Assembly: GCA_012932865.1 (NCBI GenBank)
Contig: SAXG01000004.1
Coordinates: 372,001 to 436,000 of the forward strand
DNA length: 64,000 nucleotides
Origin: Amylostereum areolatum
Taxonomy: Eukaryota > Basidiomycota > Agaricomycetes > Russulales > Stereaceae
Direction of reading: 5' to 3'
The notes under the pieces are model-generated. The model made no database searches, was not told the DNA's origin, and worked only from the letters and a program-made list of their open reading frames with translations. The position numbers and the translations under genes are program-made. This document shows positions 57,258 through 64,000 of this stretch, one piece after another. Each line of letters opens with the position of its first letter. Position 1 is the stretch's first letter.

Positions 57258-59670
57258 ATGGCTTCCTCCTCCTCGCCCGAACCTAAGGGCGTCATCTCCG
57301 ACTGGGATGAAGATGACGTTCAACTCTTCCTCTCGCAACTAGGATTCCCCCAGTACGAAAGTCAGATCAGAGGTCCGTCTATCCGCGTTCTCCTGACGAC
57401 TGCTCCGTACCACCTCTCACGACCATCTTCTGCCACAGAACATAGCATCTCTGGAGACGTGTTATGCATCATCGGTACAGAAGAGCTCAAGGAGTTTGGT
57501 ATCGCTACCGTTGGGCAGCGTCTTTCCATCCTCAAGGCCATCTATCAGGTCAAGCTCGCTCACAATATCCCCATTGAACCCGACCATTATATTCCCCCAT
57601 GTGAGCTATCTCCATCATAGGAAATGAATTCCTGTTCAACTTTGTCCTCACCCAGCTGAAGCCGAAGACCGCGAGAATCTTACTCTCGACAAACTTTATG
57701 ACCTTATGCGAGAACAAGGTACTTATCTCTCAACCTCATCGCACTCCCGCTGTTTGACGCGTCTTAAGACGAACGGCTAAGAGCCATGGAGATGGAGAGC
57801 AGACGATTATCCGAAACAATGTACTCAACCATGGACGATTTGAACAGTTGGAGGTCTACGCCCCAGCCTCAAGTGCGTTACACCTCGTTCATATGGGTCG
57901 CCGATCTGACCTTCACCATGCTCTACAGATGGAAAATAGCCCGCTAACAAGACAGGCGTCTTTCAAATGGGCGTCATACGTGAAACCCGGCGGTTCGCCT
58001 ACCAAACCTGAAATGTCAGACTCCCCCCATCCTTCCCCACAACGTCTCGAACACGCTGTCCCCTACAGTCGCCCTGACGCCTCAAACTCTACCCCTGTAT
58101 CCAAATCCAATGGCAATGGCAGCCTTCCCAGCACAAGTGCTGCGCCGCCGAAGCCGTCACGGCAGGACAGCACGGACAACCTGAAGAGCTTCAAGGTTAG
58201 TTTGGAGGATCCGGCATGGAAAGTGCTCCCTGCAGCTCTTCGGAAGTACAAGATCAACAACGACGACTGGCAAAACTATGCCATGTTCATTTGCTACGGC
58301 CCGCCGAGTACGTAAACGGTCCTCACAGCGCTACATTGCTGATCGCGTCGCCCAGATAATCGAATAGAGCGCTGTCTCAGCTACGATGAAAAGCCTCTTC
58401 TTCTGTTTCAGAAGCTGAAGGATGCCTCTAAAAATCCTGTTTTCATGCTCAAACACATCAAGGATATCCGTTCGCCTATTGCTGTTGCGCAGCAGAAACA
58501 AGCCGCACGTAAAGCGTCCGCTGACTCGTCCGCAGGCGGCAAAGCTAAAGCCAGTGCCAGCCACTCTCGGACACTATCGCGGCCACCTCGTCTGCAAGTA
58601 CATGCAGACCCTTCTGCGATCGCACCTCCCCTTAACACCGGTGGAAGTGGTCAGCCTGGCTGGCCAGAAGTTATGTCTCCCTCAGCAGATAACAAAGAAA
58701 GGGAAGACCCACTGGACAAGGTACAGAGCTCGGACAAGAAGCCTTCGTTGGGAGATCCACCAAAGTCGGCAGTGCCAATGACTGCAATCACAGCATCCTC
58801 GGCCACTGAACATGGCGAACCCGGAGTTTCTGCTCGAGAGGTTCCCATCTCTTCGGATGTTTCTTACGCTGTCGCCATCTATCCTTACATGGCCGAGCAA
58901 GAAGATGAGTTCGACGTGGTAGTGTGAGTCTTTTTACCTTCGAAGCGTGAAAACTGCGTCTTACTTCTACTCTTCAACAGTGGTGATACCTTCATTATCA
59001 TCTCAAGAGCACGCGGGTGGTGGGTAGTGCAGCGAGATCCTGCCGGGACGGGTATCGTGGACACAGACTCCAGTAAACAGGGTTGGGTTCCCGCCGGATG
59101 TCTTCTCGAGACTCGGATACCAGTGGCCACTGCCATCGCGGAAGCGAGTGCAACGCAAGGGTCTGGTTCGCAGCCGCCCTCTCCGGTTTCGGTGACGAAG
59201 ACCCCTATCCTGCCTCTGAATATTGTCTCGACGAGTTTCCCGGGGTACGCGCTCATGGATTACAAGAAAAAGGGTGCAGAGGAGCTAGACCTTTCGAAGG
59301 ACGACACATTGCGAGTGTTCAAGCGATACAATCACTGGTCATATGTGCGTCTTTCCTTCAGACTATCGTTACACTACTGACGTCCTCCCAGGCTGTAAAG
59401 GAGGACGGCGGCGACCGAGGTTGGGTGCCGGTATGTTGAACCTAATGATCTACATGGGTTGGAAGCTGACGTCCCTCCCAGTCCTGGTACATCGGGAAGG
59501 TTTCTTCGAGCTCGGGGACGCCTGCGACACCAGGCTTGAGCACAATAGCTGCCAATGTCACGTCATCATCTATACACATGGACGATTCTTCAAATCCTGT
59601 CCAACAGTCTCAGGTTTCCCCCATGTCTTCCGCCTTCCCTCCGCAAGCTCGCGCATCAACCTTCATCTAG
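57258..59670 (+). CDS. STE50: Ste50/Ubc2 MAPK adaptor (SAM, RA, two SH3 domains)
   Basis: Adaptor that links Ras/Cdc42 and the MAPKKK Ste11 in mating and stress pathways. SAM domain at the N-terminus: VISDWDEDDVQLFLSQLGFP, then VLCIIGTEELKEFGI and LSILKAIYQVK. A helical linker (LDKLYDLMREQ, LRAMEMESRRLSETMYSTM). RA domain: PAWKVLPAALRKYKINNDDW then QNYAMFICYG...LLLFQKLKDASKNPVFMLK. Two SH3 domains: YAVAIYPYMAEQEDEFDVVV GDTF...GWWVVQRD...GWVPAGCL, and GYALMDYKKKGAEELDLSKD DTLRVFKRYNHWSY...GWVPSWYI. This layout matches Ustilago Ubc2 and is specific to basidiomycetes. About ten introns. Stop TAG at 59668-59670. Confidence 0.92.
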
Positions 59671-61104
59671 AGACCCCCCTTTACCCCCCCCCCCCCCTCC
59701 CTTACTGCTCTAATCAACATTCCTAATATACTGATACCGACCGCCGAGGCACCCCCAGCTATACTCTCCCATGGACTCCGCATTTCTCGCCACATCTTTC
59801 GTTCCCCGTCGCTCATTCTCCTTCCGCCTCCTGGCTGGTCGGAATGTTGGTTTTGTTGGTCGTCTGATTGGTGTATTCTTTTGCTCAAAGTACTTTATCT
59901 ATCTTCTTGTGTTTTCTTATCTGTCGCTTTCGTACAACGCGCCCTGCCCTCGTCATTCGGTGTACATTACTCGCACCTCGCTCAATATTCCAGGTACTGA
60001 AGGAAGCTCATGTAGCGAACCGTCAAGACACCCAAAAACATTAGTTTCTTCCAACACAAGCCCCACTAGGATCTCTTTCTCCTCTCTCGACCATTCCCCA
60101 TACTTGACATTAGTTCACTGACTGTTTACGAGGCTGCACTGCCTCGACACAGCGCAAGGAACCCTCATGTGCATTGCCCTCGGGTCCTCCAACTGTCTTA
60201 AAAGCCATCGAAAGCACGCTGAACTTGGCCACATTCCCTCCTCCATCGGTCTGGCCTGCGCTGTGTGTTCAGGTAGGCGGTCAACCATCCTGTCTATATC
60301 GGCATGTTATTAACGTGCTTCGACTCCATAAGTTCCTACAGGGAGATGAAGCTGTTGACGAACTGTTGGTCTTGATGGTGAGTCGTGCGCAGTCATTGTG
60401 GTCCTTAATGCCGAATGCCGTGCTGACTTGCTGCCTTCCGCGAGTCCAGGTGTGTTTTCCCGGGATCGCGGACAACCCCTGGGCATACTATCAACGCAAA
60501 TGAAATCTCGTCCTCCAGCTGCCAGCCATCGTACGGCGGGAATGTCCCGGGGCCCGGGCCTTGGACACCATAGATCCCAGAAGCACGGTACCCAAACAAC
60601 TTCTTAGAGCCAGCTCGTCCGCACCTCTCCCCTGGGATAGGGACCCCTAGGCTTCAAATCCAGTCGTTCGTTCAATCGGGAGGACAAGACTTGGAAACTG
60701 ATGTCTCTCAGATTAGCATTCCGCCTCTGCTCTGGAAGGGCCTTGCGGTGAATGTAATTCTCGTACCAGTACCGTATGTCTTCGTTCACTCTATTTGCAT
60801 GTTTTGCGTGTCTGACATCCGCTGGTCCGTGCGCTGGCCTGTTACTGTTAACTTGGTCGTCTTCTCATTCACCAGATGGACCCGGGGACCGGCTCTACCA
60901 CGAAGCCCGTCTTGCTCGTTCCCGGAAATCCCGTTTATGACATATGGGCGGGATCGTGCTGCTAAAATACAGGTCCTTCCAATGCCCCAGAATGGGCCTG
61001 CTGCCCTCCAACCCGATGACCGACTCCCCGCTTAAAGGTCGAGCAGTTCACCCCTAGGCTACATCTCGTCCTCCTCATTGGCATCCGGTGGAACGCTGTA
61101 AACG
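59671..61104. other. Intergenic; degraded sequence and poly-C tract
   Basis: 1.4 kb. A run of 14 C lies at 59684-59697 in the STE50 3' flank. Plus-strand fragments around 60180-60480 can be spliced to short open pieces (PPPSVWPALCVQ, GDEAVDELLVLM) but with no known motif. Possibly the 5' part or a decayed copy of a neighbouring WPGY gene; not supported. Confidence 0.4.
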
Positions 61105-62047
61105 ATGTGCAGCCAGAAGGTGCGTTTCAATGCCCTAATGCATTCGTACTAACCCTGTGATGGGTACCTGTCAGAATGCACCTCATATCCTCATCGACGG
61201 CTACATAGCAAACATGTTCACGCCAGCGCGAGCCCAGGATTACTTTGGATGTCTCCTCAAAGACCCCCGAGGGCTTCGGTTGGTCAATCACAAGTTTGGG
61301 GCCTTCCTCATCCCCGTTTCCCCGATGCTTCAACAGGCCCATCACGTCCCCCTCGACTGTGTTACAAATTTTCGAAGAGGCACTGTAGTCCCACAGCGGC
61401 TTTGGTGTCCGAAAACCACGACAGATTTGCGCCAATACGTTGTTGATGCACCCCTTCAAATGCCTATCTTTTTTGTAAACCAGGACGGGTCAGTAGGACT
61501 TTCCGTGAACGATGCAATCGAGGGGAACTCTCTCAATTCAGTGTGGGCAAATATACCCGCGAATCTTGGCGGGAAAGCGTCAACCCATATCAGGATTGCT
61601 GTAAGTGCAGCGTGCAATTCTTGCATCACTTGGTTATATATATCCTGGACTGATACGACCCTTGGCTACACTGCAGTGGCCAGGATATAAAGACTGGAAA
61701 CGACAATTCCAGACGAAGGACGAGACCTCGAACCGTAAGCCCATCACGCAGGGAAAGCTGGTAAAGCACGTAGGCCGCTCTGTGGATGTTTTCCTCAAAC
61801 TTCAGGGGTGTCCTTATTTTTCCCGTCTTCGTGTCGTTTCCCTGATATGTTGCTTTGTTTCTAACAGAATGTTACACCCGAACCTATACCTCTTTTTGAC
61901 CACGACTCTCTCGTCTGGCGAGTCGGCGAGTCCGGCATCACACACGACGATATCATCATTGTTGGGATTGTCCATGTCTCGTCCGGGAGTTGGCAGCCTA
62001 TCTTACAACTCAACAGGCATATATGCCTCTCGATGTGTGGCGTCTAA
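61105..62047 (+). CDS. WPGY-family protein, copy 3
   Basis: Short first exon MCSQK ending at a GTGCGT donor; a CTAAC branch point and CTGTCAG acceptor lead into NAPHILIDGYIANMFTPARA. Then FRRGTVVPQRLW, DAPLQMPIFFVNQDGSVGLS and NLGGKASTHIRI. Next exon WPGYKDWKRQFQTKDE with PITQGKLVKHVGRSVDVFLK. Last exon TPEPIPLFDHDSLVWRVGES, GITHDDIIIVGIVHVSSGSW then QPILQLNRHI, stop at 62045. This copy is the one in which an extra 5' exon can be seen clearly, which suggests the same for the other copies. Same strand and direction as copy 4, about 800 bases apart, so probably a tandem duplicate. Confidence 0.7.
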
Positions 62048-62848
62048 ATATGTCATGATGCAAAGTATATTCGTTCGTGACCCTTTTGTATTTTTTACCC
62101 ACGCCAGAGCGACCGATGGACCAGACTTACATATCGGCGAAGCCATCCATTGATAGCACAGCACGATTTGCCCACGCGGTAATCTGGGCGCTTGAGAACT
62201 GTAGCTTCGAGCGGCGCGAGCCAGTCACCGTCGCCAGTGCCATTCGAGCGTCCATGTCTCTTCATACACGGACTCTTCTGATATATGACCACCAGTATCT
62301 ATTGGCTAGAAGTGTCTTATACATCACACATGCTCGTAAGAACCACCGAACTCCGGACAGTAATTGACTGCTCACGAGGTGCATGCCGACGTTCGCCCTC
62401 GGGGCGTCTACAGACGCGGAGACGCCGGTGTACTCGGCTCGAACTCTTGAGGACCTCCTGCTCGTCATCGTGCCATCTGGGCTCCTTCTGAATGTGATTG
62501 GTACTATGCTCTGGTGAGTGGCATTCTTCTGTACGGCCAAAGGACGCAGTTTAACATATTTCTCGCTTTCCCTTGAAGGTGACCGTCAGATCACTGGCGC
62601 CTAAGTGAGTGTAGGCCGAGTAATTCACATATAGCGGAGGGATCAACAAACTATCCTACAGTCCTTAGACGAACGAAGAGCACGGCCTCGTGGGCATTGG
62701 TATATAAATGTGGGGTATAACTTGGGTACAACGCTGTGGATGTGCGCCCCGCATTTTCAATCGGTCACGGACTACGGCACTTCAAAGACGATCGACGTAG
62801 GCTGGTATATCGTCCTTTCTTTCCTGTCTCTAACTGAACTCCCTCTAG
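62048..62848. other. Spacer between two WPGY-family copies
   Basis: About 800 bases with no supported coding sequence. The right end probably holds the promoter and first exon of copy 4. Confidence 0.4.
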
Positions 62849-63686
62849 ATGAGCGCCCACAGAAGCCTGTTAATCGACGGCTATATAGCATATATGCTCT
62901 CTCCCAAAGGGGCAGAGATTCTCCTCACATGCCTCCTCAAAACGGACCTACACAAGATACAACCTACATTCGAGGGAAACAAGGTCCTATGTCGAAGTTC
63001 CGCCCTTTCACATCTCTCCCCGCTATCAGCTGGTCAAAGCTCATCGGTCTGGCTACTTGATTACTTGTCCGATGTCTCAGTCGGAACAGTCGTCCCTCAA
63101 CCACCTCCCGCCCCTACAAATCGCGGAGACTTCCAGCGTCACGTAGCCAACGCACCACTACAGATGCCGATTTATTTCGTTCACAGCGACGGAAGACCGG
63201 GCGTCCCACTCGTCCATGCAGCAGCCGGGTCCTTTCCTGTTGTTACCGGGCTCGATCAGGAGGCGCCCATGGGAGGAAGGACAACGACACATTTCTGCAT
63301 GAACGTACATATTCTTTCACGTTGGCTGCATTCGACGAGGTACACTGACATCACCCTTCTTTTCCCAGTGGCCTGGATATGGCGAGTTTAAGAAGCAAGT
63401 CGAGATACAAGATAGTCATCACAATCCTATAACCATAGGAAGGCTTATTCATCGGGTAGCAAATTTTATCGATGCTTTCATACAAGTTAGTCGCCACGCC
63501 TGTGAGATAATACTACACTTACCGTGTTTTCAGGATCGCTCCACTTCTCCAAGTGCTCAGACGCTGTGGCGGCTGGGAGGCCCAGGAGGAGTTACCCGTG
63601 AGGAAATACTCATCGTGGGGGTTCTTCAGGTCTCTGCAGGGACATGGATGCCTATTCTACAGCTCACCCGGCACGTTGGCTTCTAG
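62849..63686 (+). CDS. WPGY-family protein, copy 4
   Basis: Begins MSAHRSLLIDGYIAYMLSPK after a CCTCTAG that could be an acceptor. Contains SVWLLDYLSDVSVGTVVPQP, NAPLQMPIYFVHSDGRPGVP and PMGGRTTTHFCMN. Exon 2: WPGYGEFKKQVEIQDSHHNP then ITIGRLIHRVANFIDAFIQ. Exon 3: LWRLGGPGGVTREEILIVGV then LQVSAGTWMPILQLTRHVGF, stop at 63684. Both introns match the other copies in place. Intact, about 245 residues. Confidence 0.7.
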
Positions 63687-64000
63687 TACAGTTGTATTTC
63701 TATCTTTATTGACAATATCACGATTTCGTTACTAAGTGCTCTTAATGACGTCGGACTTGGAGGTGAATGGGTTGCGAATGAAGTCCGTCGCAGTGGCCGG
63801 TATTCGTGCATAGACCTACATAGGCTACTGATTTATTCAGGCTCGGGGACGTAACATTATAGTTGAAGAAGTAGACCTGGGGTGGTAGTGGGAGTTATCG
63901 TAGCCCGACTTTCACCATATTCGCACGGAATCCCGGAACCCGGCCCTGGTAGTCCCGTACTACGGTTCTGTACCGTATCTGGGTTATTTCAGCCATACAG
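63687..64000. other. Right end, no supported gene
   Basis: 314 bases to the window edge; nothing recognised. Confidence 0.4.

Noticed and set aside
1..64000. tRNA, rRNA or CRISPR
   Set aside because: No TpsiC-like and acceptor pairings, no rRNA core motifs and no regularly spaced repeats were noticed by eye; a tRNAscan run would settle the first.

Overview
The window is nuclear DNA of a basidiomycete fungus, most likely an Agaricomycete. Genes are broken by many short introns of about 45-65 bases, intergenic distances are small, and the mobile elements (Tc1/mariner-like and Plavaka) plus a DUF6698 gene are typical of that class. Ste50 carries C-terminal SH3 domains, the known basidiomycete form. 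No rRNA, tRNA or CRISPR was seen.

Layout. 1-4956: housekeeping genes eL30 (cut by the left edge), a SET-domain protein, phosphomannomutase and VMS1. 6493-22460: the DNA polymerase delta catalytic gene POL3. Every exon I could follow is open, but the gene is split by an 11.4 kb transposon at 7654-19088 with ~402 bp terminal inverted repeats (TIRs) and a TA target duplication. This element holds an intact DD34E Tc1/mariner-like transposase and a convergent accessory gene. The accessory gene is itself split by a nested 7.4 kb Plavaka element (10765-18207), which carries its own transposase and a DUF6698 gene. 22461-27880: two copies of an unrecognised three-exon family, called here the WPGY family, in poor-coding DNA. 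27881-30748: condensin subunit BRN1. 31168-36368: one small gene and otherwise decayed DNA. 36369-40390: a second, independent Tc1/mariner-like element with ~70 bp TIRs and again a transposase converging on an accessory gene of the same type. 42097-43494: a long WPGY-family gene. 44443-59670: a dense block with LEO1, an ataxin-10 homologue, a Vma12-like V-ATPase assembly factor, a Nudix CoA pyrophosphatase, a BRAP2/ETP1 ubiquitin ligase, a long DFxDF-motif protein and STE50. 61105-63686: two more WPGY-family genes.

How the parts fit. The cellular genes cover DNA replication, condensin, transcription elongation, glycosylation, ribosome quality control and MAPK signalling. The most notable signal is the repeated pairing of a DD34/35E transposase with a convergent accessory protein that has a Cys/His-rich 'WA' module and a SAM-like C-terminus. 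It occurs in two elements with different TIRs and diverged proteins, which suggests a two-component transposon type I cannot name. In the first element both genes start just inside the same ~402 bp repeat, so they are probably driven by duplicate promoters.
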